The notes under the pieces were generated by a model, which saw only the letters and a list, made by a program, of their open reading frames with translations, was not told the DNA's origin and made no database searches. From Pontibacter oryzae (GTDB lineage Bacteria; Bacteroidota; Bacteroidia; Cytophagales; Hymenobacteraceae), in the NCBI RefSeq assembly GCF_003576375.1, contig NZ_QWGE01000002.1, positions 682,001 to 746,000 on the forward strand: 64,000 nt of DNA, written 5' to 3'. The position numbers and the translations under genes were made by a program. Positions 18,514-32,534 of this stretch are shown piece by piece. Each line of letters begins with the position of its first letter. Position 1 is the stretch's first letter.

Positions 18514-18562
18514 AACAGAAAGAGGCCGCACTTAATTTATAGTGCGGCCTCTTTCTGTTACT
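18514..18562. terminator. Bidirectional terminator after copper-storage-like gene
   Basis: A perfect 19-base inverted repeat (18514-18532 and 18541-18559) with an 8-base loop. It lies between the convergent Cys-rich and holin-family genes. Confidence 0.9.
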
Positions 18563-18576
18563 TTAAAGGAAGCAGC

Positions 18577-18909
18577 TTAGAAGATCATATCTAGTATGGC
18601 TACGATAATGGATAGTACAAGGCTAAAAAGCAGTGCGGCAAAGAAACCTGAGACATCGAAGCCGGCTACTAAAGCATCGGCCATTAGTATCATTAGCGCG
18701 TTTATAACAAGCAAAAATAGGCCAAGGGTAAGCACGGTAACCGGAATAGTTAAAAAGATAAGTATTGGCCGGACAATGGCATTGAGCACCGCTAAAACCA
18801 ATGCCAGTATGATGGCGGTCAGGAAGCCATCAATGGCGACTCCGGGTAAAATATATGCGGCAAGCATGGCTGCTACGCCCGTTAATAAAATCTTAACAAT
18901 AAATCCCAT
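18577..18909 (-). CDS. Small four-helix membrane protein, phage holin family (DUF360-type)
   Basis: A 110-residue, almost entirely hydrophobic protein with about four membrane helices (near residues 4-20, 28-46, 50-70, 84-106). The segment LNAIVRPILIFLTIPVTVLTLGLFLLVINALMI (given in part; about residues 42-74) is typical of the mycobacterial 4-TMS holin family. Despite the name there are no phage genes nearby, and chromosomal members have no proven holin role. Single gene. Confidence 0.85.
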   Translation of the reverse strand: MGFIVKILLTGVAAMLAAYILPGVAIDGFLTAIILALVLAVLNAIVRPILIFLTIPVTVLTLGLFLLVINALMILMADALVAGFDVSGFFAALLFSLVLSIIVAILDMIF

Positions 18910-19009
18910 AGTTTATAGTTTTAGACAAATATAGTTGAATTGCTTTATTACATTAAGCAGTGTACGGCAGAGGGCTATCAAAGATGGTTGGCTTTTAAAG
19001 AATTGTAAT

Positions 19010-19047
19010 AAAAAACCTCATAGGCAATGTGCCTGTGAGGTTTTTTA
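19010..19047 (-). terminator. Terminator after speB
   Basis: AAAAAACCTCA pairs with TGAGGTTTTTT, with an inner AGGCA/TGCCT stem. It directly adjoins the octamer AAGTATAA (19047-19054) and lies 40 bases after the speB stop on the minus strand. Confidence 0.85.
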
Positions 19048-19086
19048 AGTATAAACTAGCCTTTTTCGGCCATAGATCTCAGCGTG

Positions 19087-20157
19087 TTAAAACTGCGCTT
19101 CGAGTTTTTTCTGGGAAACGGCCATCCAGTTAACCAGTTTCATCAGCACGCGGGCTCCCACATTGCCGTTCCACTCACTATCGCCTGGCGCTACTTCGCA
19201 AAGGTCAAAACCAATGATCTCACGGCCAGACTTCACCAACTGCTTGATCAGGTAATTGGCTTGCTCAAACTCCAAGCCGCCTGGCACCGGGGTTCCAGTA
19301 GCAGGGCAAAGCTTCGGATCAAGCCCGTCAATATCGAAGCTGATGTATACTTTCTGAGGAAGCTGAGCAATGATCTTTTTGCACTCCTTTTTCCAGCTAT
19401 CGCCGGCATACATGTTCTCCTTCAGGGTGGCATCGTAAAAAATGGTTACGCGGCCATTAGACTGCTCAGCCAATTCTGTCTCGGCCTGGCAAAGGTCACG
19501 GATACCAACCTGCACCAGCTTTTTTACCTGCGGCAACTTAAGGGCATTAAACATGATGGAAGCATGCGAATACTCAAAGCCCTCGTAAGCATCTCGTAAG
19601 TCAGCATGCGCGTCAATCTGCAGGATACCATACTCCTCATGCTTTTCGGCAAGGGCATGCATCAGGCCAAGCGGTGTGCTGTGGTCGCCGCCAAGCACGC
19701 CAACCAGTTTGCCTTGCTCCAGGTAGGTCAATGCTTTTTGTTTCAACCACTCCAGCAGTTCTTTGCCTTTGGCAGTTACCTCAGCAGGCAGCTTCTCAAA
19801 CTCAGCCTTGCCAATTTCAGGGCTTCCGGCTTCCAACCAGCTGATGTAAGCCTCCGCTTTGTCACGCAGGGCATTGCTTGTGGCGGCCCATTCCTCAGAG
19901 ATTTCCTCCATGGCTACACCCAGTTTCCAGGCATCTTTTATACCTGGCTCAAACAAATCGAGCTGTGGGGAGGCATCTTTAATGGCCTGAGGCCCCTGCG
20001 CTGTGCCGGCGCTGTACGAAACAGTCACTTCCCAAGGCATCGGGATAACCACCACTTCAGATTCCTCCACGGTAAATGGCAAACCGAAAAGACCACCGCT
20101 TATATCTCCTACCCCGTTGGGATCGAAGTCTTGGATTTTTTGTTCTTTGCTATTCAT
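19087..20157 (-). CDS. speB: Agmatinase/arginase family ureohydrolase
   Basis: A ureohydrolase of about 356 residues with all the manganese-binding motifs: [13 protein letters not shown] and SFDIDGLDP, plus the ending segment EVAPGD. The neighbour makes spermidine from putrescine, so hydrolysis of agmatine to putrescine and urea is the best reading; formimidoylglutamase or arginase activity cannot be excluded. I choose the ATG at 20157 because it overlaps the upstream stop in the compact form ATGAATAG. An alternative start at 20184 would add MTHTQQSQP and overlap by 35 bases. It is the second gene of the polyamine operon. Confidence 0.88.
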   Translation of the reverse strand: MNSKEQKIQDFDPNGVGDISGGLFGLPFTVEESEVVVIPMPWEVTVSYSAGTAQGPQAIKDASPQLDLFEPGIKDAWKLGVAMEEISEEWAATSNALRDKAEAYISWLEAGSPEIGKAEFEKLPAEVTAKGKELLEWLKQKALTYLEQGKLVGVLGGDHSTPLGLMHALAEKHEEYGILQIDAHADLRDAYEGFEYSHASIMFNALKLPQVKKLVQVGIRDLCQAETELAEQSNGRVTIFYDATLKENMYAGDSWKKECKKIIAQLPQKVYISFDIDGLDPKLCPATGTPVPGGLEFEQANYLIKQLVKSGREIIGFDLCEVAPGDSEWNGNVGARVLMKLVNWMAVSQKKLEAQF

Positions 20158-21481
20158 TGGTTGGCTCTGCTGAGTATGCGTCAATGGCTTCCTGCGACCC
20201 GTTGTTCAGCAACTCCTTCACGAAGTTTGGCAATGCAAAGGCAGCCATGTGAATGTCCTCGTTATAGTATTTCAGGCCTTGCTCTTTCGAGAATCTGGCT
20301 GCTGCCTCACGATCGAATGTAAGCGGCGTTGAGTTGCCTTTAGATGAGTAGGAGAAGCTCCAGGTACCGGTTGGGTAAGTAGGGATGGCTGCCAGATAGC
20401 AATGTACCTTATCCTGCCCGAAGATCTGCTTGTAGGTCTCGTAGATCTCTACAAACACGGCACTGTTAAAGCGCGGCGACTCAGACTGCGTGATCATTAC
20501 GCCATCAGGGGTCAGGCAGCGGTGTACCTGGCTGTAGAACTCAGCCGTGAACAACCCTTCGCCTGGGCCAACCGGATCCGCAGAGTCCACAATGATCAGG
20601 TCGTAACGGCCATCCTCGCACTCGTTAATATATTTAATACCGTCCTCAACCAGCAGGTTCAGACGTGGGTTATCAAAGGCTACCGCAGTTTCCGGCAGGT
20701 GCAGCTTGCAGGCCTCAATCACCAGTTCGTCGATCTCAACCAGCGTTACCTCTTCCAGTTGCTCATGGCGAAGCAACTCGCGTACGGTACCGCCATCGCC
20801 GCCGCCAATTACCAGCGCGCGCTTGGCTTTGGTGTGGCTGAACATTGGCACGTGCGTGATCATCTCGTGGTATACATACTCATCTTTCTGCGTGCACATC
20901 ACCATGCCATCCAGCGTCAGCATGTTGCCGTACGCCAGTGTTTCGAACACCTCCACACGCTGATAAGGCGAGTCTTTTTTATAAAGCTGGTTACCAGAGT
21001 GCTTCAGCGAAAGAGCGATGTTCTCGTCGCGCTCGGTGAACCATACATCACGGGTAATGGTGCCAATCTCTTCCTGTGGCTTAGCCGAAACATCGCGCAG
21101 TGACTCCAGGTTGAAATCGTTACGCTTCAGCAGACTAAGCTGGCCGCGGCGTAATTCCATAGAGGAGCCGTGGCCCGACTGGAAAGCTTCTTTTAAATAG
21201 TTGTAAGATACCCACGGATCAACGGAGTCGCCGCACGTAAAAAGGTCCACGGCTGCGTAACCGTACTCTGGCCAAGTATGAATAGCCAAATGGCTTTCCT
21301 GGATCACCACCACACCGGAAACACCGTATGGCGAGAAATGGTGAAACGTGCTGTTGATAACAGTGGCTCCGGCCGTTTCGGCAGCGGCTACCATGCTGTT
21401 CTCGATATGAACTACGTCGTTCATCAGCTCAGGAGAGCAATCGTAAAACTCAACTAAAATGTGTCTACCTAAAGCGTTCAT
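20150..21481 (-). CDS. SpeD-SpeE fusion: S-adenosylmethionine decarboxylase/spermidine synthase
   Basis: A 443-residue fusion. The N-terminal 120 residues are a bacterial-type AdoMet decarboxylase with the self-cleavage site in [20 protein letters not shown] (Ser after Glu becomes the pyruvoyl group) and the TCGD segment. The rest, from about residue 140, is a polyamine aminopropyltransferase with [28 protein letters not shown] and [13 protein letters not shown]. One chain thus makes decarboxylated AdoMet and uses it to convert putrescine to spermidine. The ATG at 21481 is used here; the frame also has a TTG one codon upstream. It is translationally coupled to speB. Confidence 0.93.
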   Translation of the reverse strand: MNALGRHILVEFYDCSPELMNDVVHIENSMVAAAETAGATVINSTFHHFSPYGVSGVVVIQESHLAIHTWPEYGYAAVDLFTCGDSVDPWVSYNYLKEAFQSGHGSSMELRRGQLSLLKRNDFNLESLRDVSAKPQEEIGTITRDVWFTERDENIALSLKHSGNQLYKKDSPYQRVEVFETLAYGNMLTLDGMVMCTQKDEYVYHEMITHVPMFSHTKAKRALVIGGGDGGTVRELLRHEQLEEVTLVEIDELVIEACKLHLPETAVAFDNPRLNLLVEDGIKYINECEDGRYDLIIVDSADPVGPGEGLFTAEFYSQVHRCLTPDGVMITQSESPRFNSAVFVEIYETYKQIFGQDKVHCYLAAIPTYPTGTWSFSYSSKGNSTPLTFDREAAARFSKEQGLKYYNEDIHMAAFALPNFVKELLNNGSQEAIDAYSAEPTNE

Positions 21482-21563
21482 CAATGGGTATAGAAGGTTA
21501 AAAAATTAATAAGAGAGCAAAAAAACAAAATATACCGCTATTATCAAAAGTAAAACAGCAGCA

Positions 21564-21571
21564 CAAAGGTA
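21564..21571 (-). promoter_or_regulatory. Possible -7 box (TACCTTTG) of speDE-speB
   Basis: CAAAGGTA on the plus strand reads TACCTTTG toward speDE, 83 bases before the ATG. A second candidate, TACTTTTG, lies at 21545-21552. No -33 TTTG is clear for either. Confidence 0.3.
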
Positions 21572-21645
21572 TACTGCATTGTGCACCAATGTGTTAAATA
21601 TTTATAGCTTTTGTTACTGAAATCTGCCTATAGGTATGCCCAGGC

Positions 21646-22458
21646 TTAGGAGCGCGGCAGTTCCTGGGCCACAATGCTCTCCACTTTATATGCTTCTTCC
21701 ATGTCCTCAAACACATCGAAAACATTGTTTATAGTGTTAAACTCTTTGAGCAAATTGAACTGTGCAATGTGATAAATCAGGAAAAGCTCTGACTGTGTGA
21801 AGTTTGCCTTAGTTATAAAACTATAATACTCTCCCTGGTCCTGGGCCTCGGTTCTGTACTTCTGAATAAGTTTGAACAGCACGCTCAGGTTTTTGAGGTA
21901 TGGGTTCAGGGAGTTTTGGTAAAATGTGAAGTGGTATGTAAAATAATCCTGAAAGAGATGCAGCAAGTATGGCTGTGTTTTGTCCTGAGGCTCCAGGCTG
22001 CGTACTTTTTGCACAAAAGAAGTCAATACCTTTTCCTGAAAGAAGACAAAGAAATTGGAGCCGCTCCAGGTGCTCTCGTTAATATCATAGGCTGTGAGGC
22101 CGTCTATGATGTCGTTGTGCTTTTGGATGAAGCTGATGTAGAGCGTGGAGAAATTTTGCTGCTGAAATATTTTCTGGGTCTTATGCAGTTCGAAGCGCTG
22201 CAGTTCGAACTCCCGCTTCTGATAAGTTAATGTGGCGAAAAACAAAAACACGCCCGCCAGCGCCCATAAGGAACCGACTATGCCACCGATAAACTCGCCA
22301 AATTGCCCAAGCACGCCTTCGCGGTTAGCGGGGTCAAGGTACAGCTCTTTTATCAGTTCAAACTTAACGGTGCCCCATACCAACACCACAGCTCCCGCTA
22401 TAATCAGAATATAACCGGTAAGCTCATATCGGCTCAGTTTGTGTTTGGGTTCAGGCAT
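21646..22458 (-). CDS. Membrane protein resembling putative phage abortive infection family (putAbiC)
   Basis: A 270-residue protein with two N-terminal membrane helices (about 13-33 and 55-78). The second follows a glycine-rich FGEFIGGIVGSLWAL segment and leads into a charged helix (YQKREFELQRFELHK). The cytoplasmic part has an FSTLYISFIQKHNDIIDG segment and a C-terminal region YLKNLSVLFKLIQKY...FTQSELFLIYHIAQFN. This layout and these motifs recall the putAbiC family, annotated as putative abortive infection proteins. A defence role is not demonstrated for most members. There is no partner gene and no mobile-element context here. Confidence 0.55.
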   Translation of the reverse strand: MPEPKHKLSRYELTGYILIIAGAVVLVWGTVKFELIKELYLDPANREGVLGQFGEFIGGIVGSLWALAGVFLFFATLTYQKREFELQRFELHKTQKIFQQQNFSTLYISFIQKHNDIIDGLTAYDINESTWSGSNFFVFFQEKVLTSFVQKVRSLEPQDKTQPYLLHLFQDYFTYHFTFYQNSLNPYLKNLSVLFKLIQKYRTEAQDQGEYYSFITKANFTQSELFLIYHIAQFNLLKEFNTINNVFDVFEDMEEAYKVESIVAQELPRS

Positions 22459-22555
22459 GGGCTAAGTTGAGCGCTTGGTTATAACGTTATACTTCTGGTG
22501 CTGCAAGCAGGCAGTTTTATTGAATTAGAATATCATACCCGTACTTAGTTTCCGC

Positions 22556-23233
22556 TCAGTCAGTTTCCAGCAGGTTATTTTTACCGAGGTCGAAAGTTCG
22601 GATGATTTCAAGGATTTTAAGAAATGTCTTCGAGTCGAAGAAGAGTAGCAATGGTAACTCTACGCTCTTGGAGTTGTGTGTAAAGCGGGTAATAACGGTA
22701 AAGACCAACGGCTGAAAAAGCGGATGCTGTACCAGTATGTCTTTAAGAGAATCGGCTATATGGCTTTTGGGAGCTTTTGGCGGCGATCCGTAAATATAAG
22801 CTTTAAGTATGTTTGCCAATTGTGTTACCAATGCCCCGGTAATTATATTGCTGATCTCCAGCAGCAAAGACTCCTGCATAACCGAAAGCTCGCCTTCCTG
22901 CACCTCCAGCATACCCAGGCATACTTCGGATAAGCGTACGATGTGCCCATCTGAGAAAAGCATTAGCGTGGCGCCGTTAAAATCGCCCTTGATATCAGAT
23001 TGTATAATGACATGCGTGTCCTCATACTTTGCCACTAGGTTCAGGAGCTCTTTTACTTCAATCAGCTGTATATCCGGCACCTTTAACAATACCTTATCTT
23101 TAGCGATAGCCGCAAATGAATCTGCCGCCCTTGCTAAGCCAATATTTAAGATCTCCTTGATAATATCTCTCTCTAACTCTGTTATGTGAGGTTCAATCAT
23201 CATTTTTGTCGCGTTTAGATTACTCTTTTCCAT
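22556..23233 (-). CDS. cheC: CheC-type chemotaxis phosphatase
   Basis: A 225-residue CheC/CheX/FliY-fold protein. Both phosphatase helices keep the ExxN pair: EILN in IIKEILNIGLARAADSFA and EISN in LLLEISNIITGALVTQLA. It should therefore dephosphorylate CheY-P. The last gene of the che operon; its ATG overlaps the cheA stop by 14 bases. CheC often works with CheD, but no cheD is in this window. Confidence 0.85.
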   Translation of the reverse strand: MEKSNLNATKMMIEPHITELERDIIKEILNIGLARAADSFAAIAKDKVLLKVPDIQLIEVKELLNLVAKYEDTHVIIQSDIKGDFNGATLMLFSDGHIVRLSEVCLGMLEVQEGELSVMQESLLLEISNIITGALVTQLANILKAYIYGSPPKAPKSHIADSLKDILVQHPLFQPLVFTVITRFTHNSKSVELPLLLFFDSKTFLKILEIIRTFDLGKNNLLETD

Positions 23234-24878
23234 CGCCTCGCCCCTGCCTCATGTTTATAAAGTAGCGCGTAATGGCCGGCACATCCAGTACCAAGCATAC
23301 CCTACCAGTACCTAACAGGGTAACGCCACCATAAATATCAATCTGCTGCAGCGGTTTGCTTAGCGGTTTCACCACTATGTCCTGCTGTCTGTACAGTTTA
23401 TCTACAATTAACCCGAGCTTCCTGTTGTTGTAAGATACAATAATAATATTCTGTACCTGTCCGTTCAGCCGTGTTTTGTCACCGAGGTTCATGTTTGCCT
23501 CCGGGGCATTGAGAAGCTCATTAAGGTATACTACCGTAATGGTCTCACCTTTCAGATTAGCGACGATTACATCTCCCACCTCATGTAATTCATCTCTATC
23601 TAAGGCTACCACTTGGTCTGTGTGGATCAAGGGTATAGCGTAATAAATGTTATCAACCTCAAAGAGCAAGGCGCCTTTCACCGCAATGGATGTTGGCAGC
23701 TGAAGTATAAATGTAGTGCCTTTGCCCTTCTCAGAGTCCACTGTAATCCTGCCGCCTATAGAATCGATCGCATTCTTAACAACATCCAATCCTACACCGC
23801 GACCGGAGAACTCCGTTATTTCTTTAGCCGTGGAAAAACCCGGCTCGAATATGAAAGAAAGTACTTCATTGTCAGCCAAATCTTTCGCTACCTCAGCTGC
23901 AACCAGTTGGCGTTCTACGGCTTTCTTCATAACCGTTTTCATGTCAATGCCCCTGCCGTCGTCCTGCAGCGTGATTAACACGTTATCGCGATCGCTTTGT
24001 GCGCTCAGGCGTAGCTCTCCGGCTGCCTTCTTTCCTTTCTTCTCCCGCTCTTCAGGTTTTTCTATGCCATGTGTGATGGCATTTCGTACCAGATGCAGCA
24101 AAGAGTCTGTTATAATCTGCAGGATATTCCGGTCAATCTGGATATCCTGCCCTGATAGTGACAAGTTCACTTCCTTATTCTCGGCTGCTGCAATATCACG
24201 CACAATGCGTGGAAACTTATTAAACAGAGAGCCAATATTTACCAGCCTGGCATCCATCACGCTGTACTGCAAGTCCTCTGTGATGCGGTACAGGTGCGAG
24301 CTTACCGATTTCAAGTCATCGTTTCCTAACTCTCTGCTAATAGAGATGATCCGGTCGCGGTCTATCATCAGCTCTCCTACCAGGTTCATCATGTGGTCCA
24401 GCTTTTTAATCTGGATGTAGACAAGCTCTGAGAGCGACAGGTTTTTAGACGTGTTGTACTTCTGTACTTTCGCCAGTTCAATCGTGCTCTCCGAAAGGTT
24501 CTCTACAATGATGTCTAGGTTGCGCAACAGAATGGGGTCGGGCTCGCTAAACTTGGGGTTATCCACGTTATGGATAAGCTCTCCCAGCATATCGATGCCA
24601 TCGAACAGCACTGTCACAACTTCATCGCTAAAAACTAACTCTTTACTGCGGATAAGGCTAAAGGCAGTTTCCAGCTTATGCGATATATCCGAGATCTGCA
24701 GGTAGCCAATGGCTTTAGAGTTGGCTTTCAGGTTATGGAGCAAACGGAAAATTTCGGCCAGGGTCTGTTCGTCCTCCGGTTGTTTCTCCAGCGTGCTGAT
24801 ATGCCTGTTGAGCGCATCAAAATACTCTAGGGCCTCGGCAATAAATATTTCTTTATACTCCTGTTCTCTCGATTTCAT
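23220..24878 (-). CDS. cheA: Chemotaxis histidine kinase CheA
   Basis: A CheA of about 552 residues with an HPt domain (phospho-acceptor His48 in RLLHNLKANSKAIGY), a dimerisation segment near 155-215, an ATPase domain (HLVRNAITHGIE, DDGRGID, GFSTAKEITEFSGRGVGLDVVK) and a C-terminal CheW-like domain. No P2 CheY-docking domain is evident between HPt and the dimerisation helices, so it is a short CheA. I use ATG 24878 (MKSREQEYKE); a GTG at 24896 would add six residues. It overlaps the end of cheB by 26 bases. Confidence 0.95.
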   Translation of the reverse strand: MKSREQEYKEIFIAEALEYFDALNRHISTLEKQPEDEQTLAEIFRLLHNLKANSKAIGYLQISDISHKLETAFSLIRSKELVFSDEVVTVLFDGIDMLGELIHNVDNPKFSEPDPILLRNLDIIVENLSESTIELAKVQKYNTSKNLSLSELVYIQIKKLDHMMNLVGELMIDRDRIISISRELGNDDLKSVSSHLYRITEDLQYSVMDARLVNIGSLFNKFPRIVRDIAAAENKEVNLSLSGQDIQIDRNILQIITDSLLHLVRNAITHGIEKPEEREKKGKKAAGELRLSAQSDRDNVLITLQDDGRGIDMKTVMKKAVERQLVAAEVAKDLADNEVLSFIFEPGFSTAKEITEFSGRGVGLDVVKNAIDSIGGRITVDSEKGKGTTFILQLPTSIAVKGALLFEVDNIYYAIPLIHTDQVVALDRDELHEVGDVIVANLKGETITVVYLNELLNAPEANMNLGDKTRLNGQVQNIIIVSYNNRKLGLIVDKLYRQQDIVVKPLSKPLQQIDIYGGVTLLGTGRVCLVLDVPAITRYFINMRQGRGDGKE

Positions 24879-25956
24879 AATCCTCGCCAGTTGCACTGAC
24901 CTGTTGTTCTGATACTAGCTTGTTCAGAAACAGTGGTATTTGCTGCAGCGGCAGCACCTTATTTATATAGCCTCGCTGTATGGCTGACCGAGCCATGCCG
25001 AACACGCTCGACGTTTCCTTATCCTGTGCAATCATGAACCCTCCCCGGTTTTTTATGGATAGTGCACCGAGTGTACCGTCTTCCCCTAAGCCCGTAAGTA
25101 TAACCCCTATTATATGCTGCACAGCGCTGTTGGCAACGGAATGCATTAATAGGTCTATAGAAGGTTGATCGTAAAGCTTTGTGACTTCCTCAGTAAAACC
25201 AATCTTAAGGTTTGATGCGTTGCCCATGACGGGCTCCACAATCATATTCCTGTTGCCGGGAGCGACTATTATAGTACCTTGCTTTAACGCCGCCCCCTTA
25301 TAGCCTTCCACTACCTCAAGCAGTGTGAGCTGCTGCAGGCGTTTAACAAATGCTTTCGTAAAACTTTGCGGTAGATGCAGCGCTACAAGTATCACTGCCT
25401 GCAAGTCTGGGCTTAGCTTCTGCAAAATACCTTCAACAGCCTGTGTGCCTCCGGTAGAGCCTCCGATTACAATTACAGTTTTAGGCTTGAGTGGGCAAGC
25501 TGCTTCTAAACGGAACACAAATTCGTGCTGCAATAGCTGAAGCCTATGTTGCGTGGTGTGCTGTGCTGCTGCTTGCATCCCACGGACCTTGCCAAGTATA
25601 CCCGAAGCTATACTTCTATAATTGGCATAAGGCCCTTGCCCAGGCTTACAGAGTATGCTGTATACACCCAGCGCAACCACTTCACGCACAAAATCTAGGT
25701 TAAGCTGCTCTGGCTGTACTAATAGCAAAACAGGTATGGGCATTTCTGCAGCAATGCGCTTGAGTGCCTGCGAACAGTTGTTTCCAGGGAGATCATAATC
25801 CAGCACTAACAAATTTGGCTTACTTACCAAAACTAGCTCTAGCAGCTCGGTAGTGGTACCAGCTAGTCCATTTACATGCAAATCTGACTCTGAGCCGATA
25901 ATATCTTCCAGTATCAGCCGTACATACCTCGACCTGTCTGCAATAATAACTTGCAA
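24853..25956 (-). CDS. cheB: Protein-glutamate methylesterase CheB
   Basis: A 367-residue CheB with a receiver domain (probable phospho-acceptor Asp53 in LVLDYDLPGNN) and a methylesterase domain. The catalytic Ser lies in VIGGSTGGTQAV, the His in ALHLPQSFTKAF and the Asp in LTGLGEDGTLGA. It removes methyl groups from, and can deamidate, receptor glutamates and glutamines. The start codon is TTG at 25956: an in-frame stop is six codons upstream, there is no ATG, and a purine-rich GGAGAGAGGGGG precedes it, which is unusual here. The acidic pocket of the receiver has one Asp (ADRS) where two are common. No cheR is in the operon. Confidence 0.93.
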   Translation of the reverse strand: MQVIIADRSRYVRLILEDIIGSESDLHVNGLAGTTTELLELVLVSKPNLLVLDYDLPGNNCSQALKRIAAEMPIPVLLLVQPEQLNLDFVREVVALGVYSILCKPGQGPYANYRSIASGILGKVRGMQAAAQHTTQHRLQLLQHEFVFRLEAACPLKPKTVIVIGGSTGGTQAVEGILQKLSPDLQAVILVALHLPQSFTKAFVKRLQQLTLLEVVEGYKGAALKQGTIIVAPGNRNMIVEPVMGNASNLKIGFTEEVTKLYDQPSIDLLMHSVANSAVQHIIGVILTGLGEDGTLGALSIKNRGGFMIAQDKETSSVFGMARSAIQRGYINKVLPLQQIPLFLNKLVSEQQVSATGEDYEIERTGV

Positions 25957-26029
25957 TTTCCCCCTCTCTCCTTACACGGATTTACCCAGTTATACCTTTG
26001 CTTAACGCAACCTGAAGCGATAGCTTTGC

Positions 26030-26392
26030 CTACTCTGACAGGACCTTGCTCACAACCTCCAGCACCTTCTCCTCAGAGAATGGCTTCACGATATAAGACT
26101 TGGCGCCATACTCCATAGCTTCGTTTACAATTACCTCCTGCCCTACAGCGCTTACTATAATCACTTTTTGGTCAGGCTGCTCGGCCCGGATGCCTTTGAG
26201 CACATCAAGGCCAGTGTTGTCTGGCAAAATCACGTCGAGCGTAATGAGGTCAGGCTTTGTTTCTTTTGCCAGTTCCAGAGCCGTTTGCCCATTAGGTGCC
26301 TCTCCTACAATTTCGTACCCGGCATCTGAAAGCATGTTTTTCAGCATGGTACGCATATAGAAGGAATCATCTACGATTAGTATTCTTTTCAT
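26030..26392 (-). CDS. cheY: CheY-like response regulator
   Basis: A single receiver domain of 120 residues with Asp8-Asp9, phospho-acceptor Asp53 (LITLDVILPDNTG), the Ser in VSAVG and Lys near 103 (YIVKPFSEEKV). It is the output or sink of the CheA kinase. It lies between cheW and cheB in the operon. With no flagellar genes in the window, its target is unknown. Confidence 0.93.
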   Translation of the reverse strand: MKRILIVDDSFYMRTMLKNMLSDAGYEIVGEAPNGQTALELAKETKPDLITLDVILPDNTGLDVLKGIRAEQPDQKVIIVSAVGQEVIVNEAMEYGAKSYIVKPFSEEKVLEVVSKVLSE

Positions 26393-26417
26393 ACTTTACA
26401 AAGTATAGTTTCTGAGT

Positions 26418-26999
26418 TTATGATTTCGACAGCTGGTTTATTTCGTCCTGCGTCAAGATTTTGTGCATGTCCAGCACAATGATCAAACGGTTATTAATTT
26501 TAGCGAGGCCTTCTATAAAATTCTCGCTTACACTTACATCCTGCAGAAACGAAGGGGCTTTGTCTATTTTAGTAACAGGTAAGTTTAAAGACTGTGGCAC
26601 TTCCTTTACTTCTACACCTATACTATAGTCCTTCGCCTCGATAACCAGAGTGTAACTTTGGTTCGAAATTAAACCATCTATAAGTTCAGCTGGCCTGATT
26701 TGGAACCGCTTCTCCATATCGATGATCGCAATAATATCACCTCGTATATTTGCCACGCCTTTCACGAAATCCGGGGTCCGGGGCATACGTGTAACGCTAG
26801 GTGTAGTCGTTACTTCTTTTACCTGGTCAATTTTAATTGCATACTCTTCCGTACCTAATTTAAATACGATCAGATGCACCATTTCGGCTTCCGGTTGCGC
26901 AACATCTGCCTCTCCCTTCTTAGCTCCTTGAGTTTGGCCTTCTGCTGCCTTAGGCTCTGCCGTTGCACCAGGATTTGTAATTGATTTGTCCCTAGCCAT
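26418..26999 (-). CDS. cheW: Chemotaxis coupling protein CheW
   Basis: A 193-residue CheW with an N-terminal low-complexity extension of about 40 residues before the SH3-like fold. The domain shows LIVFKLGTEEYAIKIDQVKEV, TRMPRTPDFVKGVANIRGDIIAIIDM (in part) and an ending IIVLDMHKIL. It links the soluble receptor to CheA. The gene starts 2 bases after the receptor stop. Confidence 0.93.
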   Translation of the reverse strand: MARDKSITNPGATAEPKAAEGQTQGAKKGEADVAQPEAEMVHLIVFKLGTEEYAIKIDQVKEVTTTPSVTRMPRTPDFVKGVANIRGDIIAIIDMEKRFQIRPAELIDGLISNQSYTLVIEAKDYSIGVEVKEVPQSLNLPVTKIDKAPSFLQDVSVSENFIEGLAKINNRLIIVLDMHKILTQDEINQLSKS

Positions 27000-27001
27000 A
27001 C

Positions 27002-31537
<4,536 letters not shown>

Positions 31538-31680
31538 AGTTTCATTGGTTGGAAAAGGGTGTTTCTAAACCTTACGCCAGGCGGCCCCGCAGTACGCGCT
31601 CGGCTTCAGGACTATCAACAGGTTTAAACAAGGGCAATTTAATCAAAATAGATTCAAGTATAAAATAAGCTTGGCACCAG

Positions 31681-32433
31681 TTAAGGCACTAATGCCAGAT
31701 ACTCTTCAGCCAGTGCGCGATAATCTTTCGCGCCATTTGATGTTGCATCATAATCCAACACGCTTTTGCCAAACGACGGCGCCTCCGCCAGCTTCACGTT
31801 CATACGTATCTGGCTCCGGAAAATTTTCTCCTCCACACTCCCCTGCAGGTATTCCAGAACTTCCTGACTAAGTTTGCGACGCATGTCAAACATCACCACT
31901 ACGATACCTTTTATTTTAAGTTTTGGATTAAAGGCTTTTTGGACTCTTTTCACGGTAGTCATAATCTGATCCAAACCCTGCAGCGTAAGCACCTCCATCT
32001 GTAGGGGTATCAGCACCTCCTGCGCAGCAGTGAGGGCGTTCAGAGTTAGCACCGACAAGGAGGGTGGGCAATCGATCAGCACAAAATCAAAGCCCTTAAC
32101 CTGCGAAAGTATGTTTTTGAGGAATTCCTCGCGGTTTGGCTGTGTTACAAGCGATATCTCGATATCGACCAGGTCGTTGGAGCCGGGCGCTATCCAGAGG
32201 CCATCTTTTTCTACCAGGATATCATTTATAGTTTTTTCACCCTGGAACACATCTGCCATGGTAGCCTTAGCAGTACTTACTGCCAGCGAATAAGACAGGT
32301 TGCTTTGTGGGTCCAGGTCCAGCAGCAGCACTTTTTTGCCCAGCTTACTTAAGGCGCTGCCAAGGTTTATGGTTGTAGTTGTTTTACCAGTGCCGCCCTT
32401 TTGGTTTATTACGGCCACTACATTCGTCTTCAT
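31681..32433 (-). CDS. ParA/Soj family ATPase, likely chemoreceptor-cluster positioning
   Basis: A 250-residue ParA ATPase with the deviant Walker A KGGTGKTTTTINLG (residues 12-25), Walker A' LLLDLDPQSN and Walker B FDFVLIDCPPS. It lacks an N-terminal helix-turn-helix, so it is the small Soj-like type. It is the first gene on the strand of the che operon, 144 bases before the receptor gene, and no parB follows. In Rhodobacter (PpfA) and Vibrio (ParC), ParA homologues within che operons segregate chemoreceptor clusters. Since this receptor is soluble, a PpfA-like role is the best inference. A genuine chromosome-partition ParA remains possible. Confidence 0.88.
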   Translation of the reverse strand: MKTNVVAVINQKGGTGKTTTTINLGSALSKLGKKVLLLDLDPQSNLSYSLAVSTAKATMADVFQGEKTINDILVEKDGLWIAPGSNDLVDIEISLVTQPNREEFLKNILSQVKGFDFVLIDCPPSLSVLTLNALTAAQEVLIPLQMEVLTLQGLDQIMTTVKRVQKAFNPKLKIKGIVVVMFDMRRKLSQEVLEYLQGSVEEKIFRSQIRMNVKLAEAPSFGKSVLDYDATSNGAKDYRALAEEYLALVP

Positions 32434-32534
32434 ACGTTCGTATTAATTAAGCACTGCGGCAGATGAAGGCTCTACCCTGGCTCTAAGCTATGGAAATTAT
32501 ATATAAGCTGAAAATTATACTTGCGCTAGGGCTA

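Noticed and set aside
18577-18909. Prophage suggested by a holin-family name
   Set aside because: No phage structural, integrase or lysis genes are around; chromosomal members of this family are common.
31681-32433. Chromosome-partition parA with parB
   Set aside because: No parB or parS-like repeats are adjacent, and the gene heads the che operon; kept as an alternative only.
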